Part shown: piece by piece, positions 50,714 through 60,149 of the stretch
How positions within the stretch are numbered: the first letter of the stretch is position 1
Layout of the letters: every line of letters begins with the position of its first letter
Origin: Sergeia podlipaevii
Lineage: Eukaryota > Euglenozoa > Kinetoplastea > Trypanosomatida > Trypanosomatidae
Direction of reading: 5' to 3'
Assembly: GCA_030849805.1 (NCBI GenBank)
Contig: JASANZ010002201.1
Coordinates: forward strand, 1-64,000
Length of the DNA stretch: 64,000 bases
Translations under genes and position numbers: made by a program
Notes under the pieces: model-generated
Told to the model about the DNA's origin: nothing
The model's input: the letters and a program-made list of their open reading frames with translations, nothing else
Database searches by the model: none

Positions 50714-53700
50714 CTACTGTGGAAAAAAACAGAACGGATACCATGTAGTCTGCTCTGCGTCGGCAAACACGAGGGTTGTGCTGTTTGTGTCAAAGCCGAT
50801 CCAGCTCGCCAGGATGCTCTGCTGTTGCGGTTGGTGCTTCTCAGCATTGATCAAATGCTCAGTTTGGGGGGTAAAGGAGCCCACTAGCTGTCTCGCACTG
50901 GAAAAGGTCAGCATATGACCATATTTGCTTGTCCCCGCAGCTTCACACTCACCAGCCTTGCAAAGTAGAGGAGCACTTAAGTGCTGTAGGGTGGGGATGC
51001 TTGTGGACTGCTCGCTAGTCGGTCTGTCGTTTGGCCCACCCACGCTAGGCAAGTAGGAAGGATAAAAAGACATGCTGAAGACGCTGGTAGCTGGTAGTGG
51101 GTGCAATGGTTGCAAGGATAAACGTACTTCATTCTTCAGAGCCTTCGCACTAGCAGCACTCATGGAACAGCGCAGTGCAAGTACACCTACGACATTCTCG
51201 TCGTGATCGTAGAACACAAAACCATGATGAGGGAGCACCAGTTTCTTGCTCAAAGAGGGGTTCATGCAGTGGCCATGGTTGCGCGTAAACAGTGGTAGTT
51301 GATTGGAGAGAAATGCCATGTGAGTCGCGCTGACTGGAGCATTGACAGCCTGGGAAATGACATCGTTGATGGCAAAAGGAGGCTGCAGGTGGCCATGTTC
51401 TCCAGTCCCGTGAATCCAAAAAGTAAGAGACTGAAACAGTGCTTCGATGACATCTGCAGGCAGCCATTGTCCAACGACGCACATGGAGGACATGGGATTC
51501 GGTTCTATATCCTCTGTCACTGTGTCAGTGACTGTGCACGGTGGGGACACGTCACGAGATTCAAGGTCCTGCTCGGATGCCTTCTGAGCAACTGGTGAAA
51601 CTGCATCGGGAGAGATGACGCCAGACTTCTTGATGCGAGACAGTTTGTTCGTGTTTGTATCAAGGGTGCTAAGGGGCTTCACGGGTGACTCTGGTGTCAC
51701 CTCAGGCAGTTTGTTACTTCCCGGGGTGGTCTCGCGTGACATGCCCTGCGACGATGGACTGTTGCTCTGTGTGCGCACGCCAGAGTTTGCGCTGGTCTTC
51801 TCTGCCGGCGCCGCATGATCCTCAGTGCCGCGCGCCGCTTCCTTATCAGCACCACTCTGAGGCTTCGTACGCGCACTATTCACCTCTAATGTGACAACTT
51901 CGTCTGAAATCGCAGCGGGAGCGGTATCAGTACTGATGCTGGATTTGCGAAAGGCATTCATGCGGTACGATGCAGCATTCTTTGGCTCAAACAACGGGTC
52001 GTGCTTAGATGGAGATACAAGAGTGAGTGCAGATCCCGGTGGCGCGCTAAGCGCTAGTGACGAGGCTGCTGACTTGCGGCGGCTGTGCATAGAATCTGCG
52101 GCATCCACATCCGCCAGTGCACTGACACGCACTTGATGCACCCCATGAGAGTTAGAGGGTCTCTGCATCCGCCCCCCGACGTTGGGTCGGCTCTGACGCA
52201 TAACAAGATCCTCCGTGTTGAGGCGCTGCAAACCACTACTCGCGGCAGGAACAGTGCTGTTGGTGTTGCTGCCCACAGGTCCTGTATTGCCAGAGCGGCG
52301 TAGCTCGTTTGAAGAAGTACAGGTGTCCTTTAGCCTCGTGCTGGCCGCACCTTCCACGATACCGGTGCTCGCTGGCACATCAAGCGCAATTGGTATGACG
52401 CTATTACGACGACGCATGGCGTTGGCTGCACGTGCCGCACTGTTGGTCGGTGTGAGGCCACGTGCCTGCGAGAGCATCTCCTCCATGGCGAGGCGGGACG
52501 CGTTAGTGGTGCTGTTGCTGAGGGGGCCATGGCAAAGGCTCGTAACACCGTTGTGCTCTCGCTCAATGTGGTGCCTGAACACGTTGTCCGGTAATGTGGA
52601 CCGCGGCACCTTTGCCTGTACGGTCAAGGCACGCACGCTGGTAAGGGGGAAGTAGCGGTCCTGGTCCGAGGGCTCAAGGGTTTCGTTAAACCAACACACA
52701 AACGCGCCGTCTTCAGAAGCTACCCAGTCATGACCGTTTTCCAGTTTCAGTACTTCCTTAGGAAGCACCCAGGCAAACCACTTCACCGCACGGTTGCTAC
52801 CGACAAGAGAGAAGGGCACCTGATTGGTGATGCGGCCCTTCTTCTGCAACTGGTGTGTGCAAGAAGATGGCCATGGGAGAGCGGCGCTGAAGTGAATCTG
52901 TCCAGCAGATAGAGAAACTTCGTTGCGACGTAGCGCGTTGGTGGGGTAGGGCACCAACACCTCACGCACTGTGGTCTTGTTCTTCCCTTCTGGTGTCTTG
53001 GTGGCGTCTAACACGGCAAAGCCACCAAAGAGCTGGAAAAGACAGCCGCAGTCAATGCCACCTATTTCGTTTGTAATGCCACTTGCGTTAGCGGATTCGA
53101 TCCCAGGGCCAACGCTAAGGGCGTGTGCGATGAGGCGACGCTTGTGTTTCTCGTCGATGCTTGGTACAAGAGGATAGAGGTAGACCATGTTAGACTCTTC
53201 ATTTGTGATGAGGCCAGGAAGCAGCTCGTCACTCGACCACATGGGCGACGTGACTGCTGGCGTGTGCACAGGGTGGTCACGAGAACCGCACTTGGTGAGG
53301 TTTCGCTCCTTCTTGCAAAGGCAGCAGAGATCTGATGAAACGTACTTGCGAGCGCCAACGTTCACTTGAAGATTCTCAGGCGTTGGCAGTCGGAGCAAGT
53401 CAAAGGAGCCAAGCGCGAAAGGAAAGCGGACAATAGATGTACCACGATTGAGGTCCTGCATCATCGCGTCCACAGTGCCGATAGTCGGGCGTGTCTGGTG
53501 ATCTGTGGAAAGGAGGAGCGCGACAAGACTGATGAGACAGCTGCTGTATGCCCCAGGTTCAAGGTCCCGGCGAAGACGCTTGATAATGTCTACTGGTGTC
53601 ACCGCGGGGTGGTTTAGTGGTATTTCACCACGACGACGGTTGAAGCGCTTAATTTGGCTCGTGGCAGACGGGGTGCCGCTTGCAAGATTGTAGAGGATCA

Positions 53701-54628
53701 TACCCAGTGCCCACATGTCGTACGTTGGTGCTCGCACTGGGATCTCGACGTCGATAATCTGCTCTGGCGCGAGATACGGGTATGCGCTGAGATCTTTAGT
53801 AGTGCTCAGATCGATGCCATCCACTGCTGCGAGTTTGCTTTTGCTGTACAGCTGTGATGCTGCCACGACAAAGACAGTCTCCGAGTCGTTTTCATCGACA
53901 AGAATGTCTTCAAGCTCAAAAGTCAAAGGGCAGCCCATGCGCTGTAACGAGCCAGCGCTCTCCACAACAACACTGCAGTTGCCACGGTTTGCCAATTGCA
54001 CTGGTGGCACAAGCATCTTGTGGAGAGTAGTGAGGGCCATCGTGACGTGCTGTACAAGCATGCGGAGATGTTGCTCTGAGACGTACTTGCCGCCGTTCAG
54101 TTGCATTTCGCACCAGCTGATTGCGTCAGAGCGGTAGCGAGGCATCCACGTGACACCCACGCTGATGGTGTAGGCACGTTCCTTGTAGATATACTCCTCC
54201 ACAGAGAGCACTGGTGCGCAAAAACTCGATTCATTTACCTCGGAAAATTCCTTGCGTGCCTTGATAAAGCGCATTCTTTCGTTGAACTCTGCCTCATTCA
54301 GGAGGGGCCACTCCAAGTGGCTAAGATGTGCTGGTACGATGACGTTGTTCGCCGTGATCAGGCCTGCTCTGATCAGCACGTAGCGCCAGAGCTTCAGACG
54401 ACCTTCCACGCTGTATAATTCCTTCTGTTCCTCTCGTGCGTTACCAACTGGGGCCACCGCAACACATACTTTGGCAATGAGACCATTCTTTTGTAAGAGA
54501 GACCTATGCGTCGGTGGGGCACTATTCACGGTTTTGAAATCCAGCGTGTGGCCCTCAGCGGGTACCATAAACACGCTACTGCCTGAGATTCGCGTAACGG
54601 TAGTCAGAATAGCTTGAGTGGAACTCAT
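50714..54628 (-). CDS. Large protein with a degenerate protein-kinase domain (pseudokinase)
   Basis: A 1304-residue protein. An N-terminal kinase-like domain covers about residues 40-410: a possible beta3 Lys is in 'GLIAKVCVAVAP', a good activation-segment end is 'AYPYLAPEQ' near 284, followed by 'PTYDMWALGMILYNLASG' (subdomain IX) and 'DHQTRPTI' (subdomain XI Arg). The catalytic loop is degenerate: where HRDxxxxN is expected (near 214) it reads 'PVQLANRGNCSVVVE', and where DFG is expected 'LTFELEDILV'. No glycine-rich loop is seen. Catalysis is therefore unlikely. Then come a Cys/His cluster ('CCLCKKERNLTKCGSRDH' near 435-452), a beta-rich middle, a long Ser/Thr/Asn-rich disordered region (about 700-1050) and a folded C-terminal part. 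Probably a signalling scaffold; the partner is unknown. Confidence 0.82.
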   Translation of the reverse strand: MSSTQAILTTVTRISGSSVFMVPAEGHTLDFKTVNSAPPTHRSLLQKNGLIAKVCVAVAPVGNAREEQKELYSVEGRLKLWRYVLIRAGLITANNVIVPAHLSHLEWPLLNEAEFNERMRFIKARKEFSEVNESSFCAPVLSVEEYIYKERAYTISVGVTWMPRYRSDAISWCEMQLNGGKYVSEQHLRMLVQHVTMALTTLHKMLVPPVQLANRGNCSVVVESAGSLQRMGCPLTFELEDILVDENDSETVFVVAASQLYSKSKLAAVDGIDLSTTKDLSAYPYLAPEQIIDVEIPVRAPTYDMWALGMILYNLASGTPSATSQIKRFNRRRGEIPLNHPAVTPVDIIKRLRRDLEPGAYSSCLISLVALLLSTDHQTRPTIGTVDAMMQDLNRGTSIVRFPFALGSFDLLRLPTPENLQVNVGARKYVSSDLCCLCKKERNLTKCGSRDHPVHTPAVTSPMWSSDELLPGLITNEESNMVYLYPLVPSIDEKHKRRLIAHALSVGPGIESANASGITNEIGGIDCGCLFQLFGGFAVLDATKTPEGKNKTTVREVLVPYPTNALRRNEVSLSAGQIHFSAALPWPSSCTHQLQKKGRITNQVPFSLVGSNRAVKWFAWVLPKEVLKLENGHDWVASEDGAFVCWFNETLEPSDQDRYFPLTSVRALTVQAKVPRSTLPDNVFRHHIEREHNGVTSLCHGPLSNSTTNASRLAMEEMLSQARGLTPTNSAARAANAMRRRNSVIPIALDVPASTGIVEGAASTRLKDTCTSSNELRRSGNTGPVGSNTNSTVPAASSGLQRLNTEDLVMRQSRPNVGGRMQRPSNSHGVHQVRVSALADVDAADSMHSRRKSAASSLALSAPPGSALTLVSPSKHDPLFEPKNAASYRMNAFRKSSISTDTAPAAISDEVVTLEVNSARTKPQSGADKEAARGTEDHAAPAEKTSANSGVRTQSNSPSSQGMSRETTPGSNKLPEVTPESPVKPLSTLDTNTNKLSRIKKSGVISPDAVSPVAQKASEQDLESRDVSPPCTVTDTVTEDIEPNPMSSMCVVGQWLPADVIEALFQSLTFWIHGTGEHGHLQPPFAINDVISQAVNAPVSATHMAFLSNQLPLFTRNHGHCMNPSLSKKLVLPHHGFVFYDHDENVVGVLALRCSMSAASAKALKNEVRLSLQPLHPLPATSVFSMSFYPSYLPSVGGPNDRPTSEQSTSIPTLQHLSAPLLCKAGECEAAGTSKYGHMLTFSSARQLVGSFTPQTEHLINAEKHQPQQQSILASWIGFDTNSTTLVFADAEQTTWYPFCFFPQ

Positions 54629-54657
54629 TGGTTACTTTGGTCCTTTATTTCTTCCTT

Positions 54658-54682
54658 CTCAAACAACAACAACAACAACAAA
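54658..54682 (-). promoter_or_regulatory. Candidate trans-splice acceptor of pseudokinase gene
   Basis: On the minus strand a (TTG)n/T-rich tract (54682-54663) runs into TTTGAG with AG at 54659-54658, about 30 nt before the ATG at 54628. The tract is uridine-rich rather than pure pyrimidine, so confidence is limited. Confidence 0.4.
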
Positions 54683-56650
54683 ATCCTTTTCCTCTACTAG
54701 TAATCACGTCAACTTACTGTTTTAAATAAATTTCACGCTTTACGTCGTGTACACTAAAAAAAAAAAGAAATATATATATCTACTGCACACACTTCAAAAA
54801 ATAAAGAATAAGAATATAAGATGCGTCTATGCTTGAGGATTATACAAGTTTTCCCCTTTGCTTAAAAAGGTGGAAGACCCCTCCCTCCAAAAAAAAACTT
54901 TCTAACAAAAAAAAATATAATTTTTATGTATGCCTTCTTACTGTAGGCACTACGTGTAACCAACTCTAAATGGATGTAGGGAAAAAAAGAAAACAAAAGT
55001 AAAATGTAATGGATGCAAAAACGCCTCTCCTTGTAGAAACCAAAGAGATCCCACACACACACTGTATAGTGGCAAAAATGTATATATAAAAAGTATATTT
55101 TCGAAATGAGAAAGAAAAACAAAAAGAGAGAAAAATGCAAAACAAAAATTTTTAAAAGACGCATATTACAAAGGACGTGTCAGCATACAACAAACAGAAT
55201 CAATTGTAAGTAAGAAGAGAGACACCATTACATATGAGGAAGAAAGGACCCTATAAAGGCTTTTCTTACACGACTTTCAACAGTTCTTTTTTTGATGGGA
55301 AAACACAGTATTCAGCAGCTCCAATACTACTGGAAAAAAAAAGATAACGAGAATGCTGTTAGTAAATTTAGCTCCTTCTTTAACACTCAGCACGGTCCTT
55401 CAGAACAATAAAAAGAACAACATTTTTTCTTTCTTTGCACTCTTTAGATTTGTCCCCAATATACAGATAAATTAGGTAGAGAAAGATGTATACTTCTTTG
55501 CCGTTCGCCTTGGGAAACACAAGGAGAGGAAAAGGGGGGGGGAGAAAGAACGCGAGAGAGAGAAAGAGAGAAAGAGAAGACAAACAACACCAATGAATAA
55601 AGTAGACAACAGACCCCAGTTTCTTTCACTCGTAAAGACTTCACACACTGCTCTCACAAGCACCAGCCCCTGTCATCGTAGCCCACTATGTTCCGGTGTG
55701 AAATGAGAGAGAGAGGGAGAGAGAAACGTTGCGCAGCAGTATAGAGGTGGCGTCATCACTATGCTCAGCTCCCAATACTCCTGCAAAAGACTTAAAAACA
55801 ATTTTTCCCGAGCAACTGAAAATAATAACTCTATCCATCTCTCTCTCATTCCCCCTAGTACCCTTGTTTTTTTTCTCTACCTTCCCTGTGTTCACCCGTT
55901 ACGCACTGCGGCTGCCAATAATGAAAAACAGCAGTTTCATTGATAGTTACACGCACGCACACACCCACACACGTACAAGTAGGCAAACTAGGTGTGATGT
56001 AAACATATCATTGGTATATGCACATGTCTGATAGTCCATAAATGTACTTTTTTTTATAGTTGTATTAGAAGAAATTGGAAAGATAAAAAAAAAAAGCAAA
56101 AAGTGGACCTAAGAACACATAATGAGTCATGAAGTAAACGAGCTGTTGCTCTACTGATTTATCACAAGAAAAAAAAAAAGTGAACGCAGCGTACCAAAAT
56201 GAAAGAAAAATGGAAAAAAAAAAAAAAGAGAGCGATATCACAGACAAAAAAAAACACGAAACAATCACAACCACGCATATCAATATCCGGTTCCTTCTTT
56301 TTCCATACCTACAATCAACAACAACAGAAGGGTGTTCCGCGTCGCCCTTAAGCTTCAGTTAAACAACAACAAAAGAAAAAAAAAAAGAACCGAAAGAAAA
56401 AAAAAACGGTAGCGCAACAACAAGGTGGAAACAGAAAGTGAAGGAAGCAACAGCACGAAAAAAAAAAAAATCAAGATAGAGTTAATCGACAAAACGCTGG
56501 GTCCCACCAGTTTTCTATTTTTCTTCTTCTTTCAGAAAAAAAAAAATGCCAAATCTCTTTCGCACCTTTAGTCCCTTCCTGTCCTATAGCTCAATATAAT
56601 GACTTCGTTTTATTAAAAATGTGTGGGCTAAGGGCACACCTCTCCCGATT
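54683..56650. other. Longest gene-free spacer in the window
   Basis: About 2 kb with no gene I can support on either strand. It has many A runs on the plus strand (54755-54766, 56080-56096, 56168-56180, 56213-56227, 56368-56383, 56458-56471), a purine-rich (GA)n-like stretch at 55533-55583 and (GA)n near 55707-55725. All open frames (for example minus 54862-55164 and 55380-55583, plus 55729-56031) are low-complexity. It must contain the 3' flank of the first Dabb gene and the 5' region of the pseudokinase gene; its size leaves room for an unrecognised ncRNA. Confidence 0.5.
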
Positions 56651-57034
56651 CTAAAGACGAGAAGGCATATCGACAAAGTCAACGACAATTGGCTCAGATT
56701 CAGCGTTCTCTACCAAGTACCGAAAGAACGCAACTGCAGCCGGATGCTTCTGAAAAGCACGAAGATAGTGGGCATTTTCAAAGCGCGCAGACAAAGCAAA
56801 TGAGTACCCCTTGGAGCTGGAAATGTTTATCTTGTACACACTCACGTTGTTCTTCCCAAAAAAGAGCTCAATCACACCTGGGATGGCACGTGCGGCTGTC
56901 AGAAGCTGACGAACCTTTTGATAGTCCACTGACGGCTTCAATTTGAGAAGCTCCATGTGACACACAGGGTGGTTGTTTGGGTCAAGCGCCTTCTCATCGT
57001 ATAAATAAAAGACCGTGTTTTCTTCGACAGACAT
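56651..57034 (-). CDS. Small Dabb (stress-responsive A/B barrel) domain protein 1
   Basis: A 127-residue protein containing one dimeric alpha/beta-barrel (Dabb) domain. 'VCHMELLKLKPSVDYQKV' at about 24-41 is the first strand and helix, 'IPGVIELFFGKN' at about 51-62 matches the family's 'iPGv..l..G.n' turn, 'SFALSARFENAHYLRAFQKHP' at about 77-97 the second strand and helix with the conserved 'y..hp.h' end, and 'VVDF' the last strand. Family members dimerise and range from stress proteins to polyketide cyclases; no catalytic residue can be assigned. A second, diverged Dabb gene lies upstream at 57578-57919. The residues before 20 are an extension of unknown role. Confidence 0.85.
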   Translation of the reverse strand: MSVEENTVFYLYDEKALDPNNHPVCHMELLKLKPSVDYQKVRQLLTAARAIPGVIELFFGKNNVSVYKINISSSKGYSFALSARFENAHYLRAFQKHPAAVAFFRYLVENAESEPIVVDFVDMPSRL

Positions 57035-57577
57035 TGTGTTTGAAGATATGTCAAAGCGTATAAAAATAAATAAATAAAGAACTCTTGTGTTTAACTTTTG
57101 GTTGATGCTTTACCCTTGTCTTACTATGTGATAGGTGTTGTTGAGGAAAGAAAAAGAAGAAAGCTTTGCGTACGATGAATGCTGTCCTCTTGTAGTTGAT
57201 GATGACAATTCTAAAGCGTTTATAGGTTTAAACGCGTGGATGCAAGAGTGCATGAAAAACGGAGAGTATAAGGACCAAACAGATGTGCATGTGGCAAAGA
57301 AGACATGGATGAGAACAATACAATACATGGCGAATAATCATGCATAATACATTTAAAAAAAAAAAAATGATGCTACATATCTGGAAGAAAAGAGTGGTAT
57401 GTAAGATAAACTACAGTGTGTGCTTATTTATTATTATTTAATATTCTTTTGAGTGCGATATAGGTAGAATGACGCCGCTGTCAAAGAAAGTTACATATGC
57501 GCCGGATTCTCTCCCTTTTGCCTTTATTTATTTATTTATTCCATGCCCCTTCTTCACCGCCAGTATCACTTTGCGAT
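57035..57577. other. Spacer between the two Dabb genes
   Basis: About 540 bases. It contains short AT repeats and an A12 run at 57354-57367. A plus-strand open frame of 70 codons at 57135-57347 has ordinary amino-acid composition but lies antisense to the unit; see findings. No minus-strand gene I can support. Confidence 0.5.
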
Positions 57578-57919
57578 TCAAATCTTTGATTCCGTGTTCA
57601 TTTCAATCCTAACCGCTGGTTCAAGCATGCACTTGCCGAATCTCGCTTGAATAGCCTTGTGGTCAGGGTGTTCAGCGTACACACGAAGAGCATTGGCGTC
57701 AACGTGCTTGGATATCAAAGCGTGCGTGTAGCCCCCACTGCAGTCCACGTACCCCTCCCATGGTTGAGTGTTCTTTTCATTCATGTAAAGTTCTAGTAAG
57801 CCTGGTACAATTCGCTTAAGGTGATCAATTCCATGCTGAACACTTTGACTGGGAGGGAATTCAGCTGCAAGCTTAGCGGCATCAAACTTGAGGAGAACAA
57901 TGTGCAGCATCTTTGTCAT
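57578..57919 (-). CDS. Small Dabb (stress-responsive A/B barrel) domain protein 2
   Basis: A 113-residue protein that is a single Dabb domain. The first strand is 'LHIVLLKFDAAK' (5-16), followed by 'IVPGLLELYMNEKNT' (37-51), the second strand 'YTHALISKHVDANALRVYAEHPDHKAIQ' region (64-91, with the typical 'Y..HPdH' signature at 82-87) and a last strand 'PAVRIEMN'. It is a more typical Dabb member than its neighbour at 56651-57034, with which it shares the fold but little sequence. It may start at M1 or M4. The function is unknown; a small soluble dimer is expected from the family. Confidence 0.88.
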   Translation of the reverse strand: MTKMLHIVLLKFDAAKLAAEFPPSQSVQHGIDHLKRIVPGLLELYMNEKNTQPWEGYVDCSGGYTHALISKHVDANALRVYAEHPDHKAIQARFGKCMLEPAVRIEMNTESKI

Positions 57920-58959
57920 TACTTTAGAAAGGGTAACAAGGAGAAGAAGGAGGCTAACAGAAGCAGTTTGAGGAGGGAAAATGTATATCCTGTTTCAAAA
58001 TGCAATATATATATGATAACTAGAAAGCAAGTCAGAAAAAAAAAAGAGTATGGCATATTTAAAAAGAAGTTAAAAGACAGCAACTAAGAGGCCGCATAAT
58101 CAACTCATCAGTAGCCGTTCATTGGCTGTAGCTAAGCAGTACACAGTTAATGATGGAGATTTGGTATCAGTACAATTTTTCGGTATTTTTTGTTTCGTAT
58201 CGCTTTACTGTCTCACGCCTGCTATGGAGTATGTATTCATATCTTCTCGCATCTCCCTCTCTCTCTCATTTTCGATCCTACTGAATGGGCTTTTCTAAAT
58301 TTGTGGTGGTCCTACATGCACAGTAAGCCATCAGACAAACCGTCGTAGCGAACACATGCTTATTTGCTTGCATCTTCATGCGTAACGGCTCCTTGCTACA
58401 AATTTATATATTGTTTTTCTCTTTTTACTTTTATGATTATTTTACAGATAACGGTTTAACAAAAGAAAAAAAAACTAACAAGAGAAGACTTGAATTGATA
58501 TCGAAAGTTCCTGTTCCGTTGTACCTTCTCCACCCATCAGAAAAATTTACAACTATGGATCCTCTAATATTAGTCTACTACTATCAGAAAAAAAAAAAAA
58601 ATACAGCTGTAAACAACAAAAAAATCGTGAATAACAATGATAAAACGCCTCGCTGTAAAAGAAGAAAAAAAAGATATTGTTTCATTGCATCATTCGGTTT
58701 ACACAGTCAAGACACCACTTACGACCTCGCTAGCACACCAAACGTACTACTGATCCACGTAAAGTGATCTCTTGTCTCTAGAACAGCACCAGCCACACAT
58801 GCATAAGCAACACGAATAGATACTCTTCCCTCCCCCCCCCCTCTTACCCATGACCAACTTCACTGAAAAAAAGGGGGGTAAATGCTGTAATTTGCACACA
58901 CTTTCCATGTCTGTTGCCCCCCCCCCTCCTTATTTTCGTGTGTGTGTGTGGACTTTTGT
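57920..58959. other. Intergenic spacer with two C10 tracts
   Basis: About 1 kb without a supported gene. The plus-strand frame at 58378-58767 (129 codons) is Lys/Asn/Tyr-rich and crosses an A14 run, so I treat it as chance. Two C10 tracts on the plus strand (58832-58841, 58917-58926) and a G6 (58873-58878) lie just downstream of the PSST stop on the transcribed strand. Confidence 0.5.
58832..58926. repeat. Paired C10 tracts flanking a G6 run
   Basis: Two runs of ten C are spaced about 75 bases apart with GGGGGG between them. On the transcribed strand these are G10 tracts in the presumed 3' UTR of the PSST gene. Confidence 0.8.
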
Positions 58960-59565
58960 TTACCGCACAGAGTACTTTTGAATTTCATGCCAGCGCACCT
59001 TCTTTTGCAAGTTGTGCAGGCAAAATACGAGGCTCTCAGCGGACGGTGGGCACCCAGGAATCCAAAAATCTACCGGGATAGCGCGCTCGCATCCACGTAA
59101 GACGGAGTAGGAGAAATGATAGTAGCCACCACCGTTGGCGCAGCTTCCCATAGAAATCACCCATTTAGGGTTCACCATCTGCACATAGATGTTGCGGAGC
59201 AGAGGCGCCATCTTGTTTGTCACGGTGCCAGAAACAATAATTATTTCAGCCTGACGTGGACTCGGACGCGGCACAATACCAAAACGATCCAAGTCATAAC
59301 GCGCACCGTAGCAGTGCATCATCTCCATCGCGCAGCAGGCAAGACCAAAGGTGAGAGGCCACAGGGAGTAGGCGAGCACCCACTCGGTAAGGTCGTGCAG
59401 CGTCATCTGAGCGTACTGCAGGGCATTGTTCGGCTTGCTCGTGCCCAGCTTGTGCGCCAGCGTGGTCTTCTTGCCCTTCTTCAGGTCAAGACGATGAGAC
59501 CACTCGGGGCTACCACGCGAGATCATCGCTCGACCAGTGAGGCGGCTTCGGGTAAAGCGAAGCAT
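58960..59565 (-). CDS. NADH:ubiquinone oxidoreductase 20 kDa subunit (PSST/NDUFS7/NuoB)
   Basis: A 201-residue mitochondrial complex I subunit from the ATG at 59565; the longer frame to 59610 opens with TTG and was not used. It carries the iron-sulfur cluster N2, the last redox centre before ubiquinone. The four ligands are the adjacent Cys77-Cys78 ('[10 protein letters not shown]'), Cys142 ('MGSCANGGG') and Cys172 ('IPGCPPSAE'). Other family blocks are '[13 protein letters not shown]', '[19 protein letters not shown]' (split around 89-107) and '[11 protein letters not shown]'. The first 35 residues are Arg/Lys/Ser-rich ('[18 protein letters not shown]'), a mitochondrial presequence. Length and motifs are standard. 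Confidence 0.97.
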   Translation of the reverse strand: MLRFTRSRLTGRAMISRGSPEWSHRLDLKKGKKTTLAHKLGTSKPNNALQYAQMTLHDLTEWVLAYSLWPLTFGLACCAMEMMHCYGARYDLDRFGIVPRPSPRQAEIIIVSGTVTNKMAPLLRNIYVQMVNPKWVISMGSCANGGGYYHFSYSVLRGCERAIPVDFWIPGCPPSAESLVFCLHNLQKKVRWHEIQKYSVR

Positions 59566-59579
59566 GTCAATAAGTGTGC

Positions 59580-59616
59580 CTTGTATATAACGTGCCAAAT
59601 GTAAAGGCAAAAAAAA
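59580..59616 (-). promoter_or_regulatory. Candidate trans-splice acceptor of PSST gene
   Basis: On the minus strand eight T (59616-59609) and a pyrimidine-rich stretch lead to ACAAG with AG at 59581-59580, about 14 nt before the ATG at 59565. If used, it removes the in-frame TTG at 59610. Confidence 0.4.
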
Positions 59617-60149
59617 TGTATATGTACGCTACGTCTATTGGATGAATGCAAAAGTTAGAGTATGTAGAGAGGAAAAAAGCAATTTGTGATAGTGTAGTTC
59701 GCCACCGCTATTAAAGAGAGTAGGAACTCCCATTTCCGTGTCCAAGCAGATATAAGAAGTAGTGAGAAGAACTACAAAAGAAGAGAACATATGCATCAGC
59801 ATTGCCTCTCAGCAAATTTAAAACACAAATACGTTGCCCATTGCATATTAATGATTAAGTGGTTTTATTCTTGTGTGTGAAAACGCATTTTTGATTGTGT
59901 GTGTGTGTGTGTGTGTGTATGTATGAAGATTACACTATTCCTTTCGGCCCTGTACATTTCACAAAGCAATGTAGGGACAGGGCAATAATTTAGTGCCAAG
60001 AAGTAAAGGAAAAATAAAAATAAAATAATAATAAAGCGAGCTCAAGTAATAGTTCAGCAGGTAGATGGTTCAATACTACATCATAAGCCTCAAAAAAAAA
60101 ATGAAAAACAGAAGGTGAGGAGACAAATGATTTCTGCACATGTGTCCTT
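59617..60149. other. Intergenic spacer
   Basis: AT-rich spacer upstream of PSST and downstream of the b5 reductase gene, with (TG)n at 59895-59918, AAT/AAAT runs near 60011-60035 and an A9 run near 60090. No gene or tRNA recognised. Confidence 0.55.
59895..59918. repeat. (TG)n microsatellite
   Basis: About twelve TG units in the spacer between the b5 reductase and PSST genes. Confidence 0.95.

Noticed and set aside
58378..58767. Plus-strand frame of 129 codons
   Set aside because: Lys/Asn/Tyr-rich, crosses an A14 run, has AT-rich codon use and no recognisable motif.
60055..60100. Sequence resembling a tRNA B box (GGTTCAATAC)
   Set aside because: No A box at the right distance and no cloverleaf could be drawn by eye.
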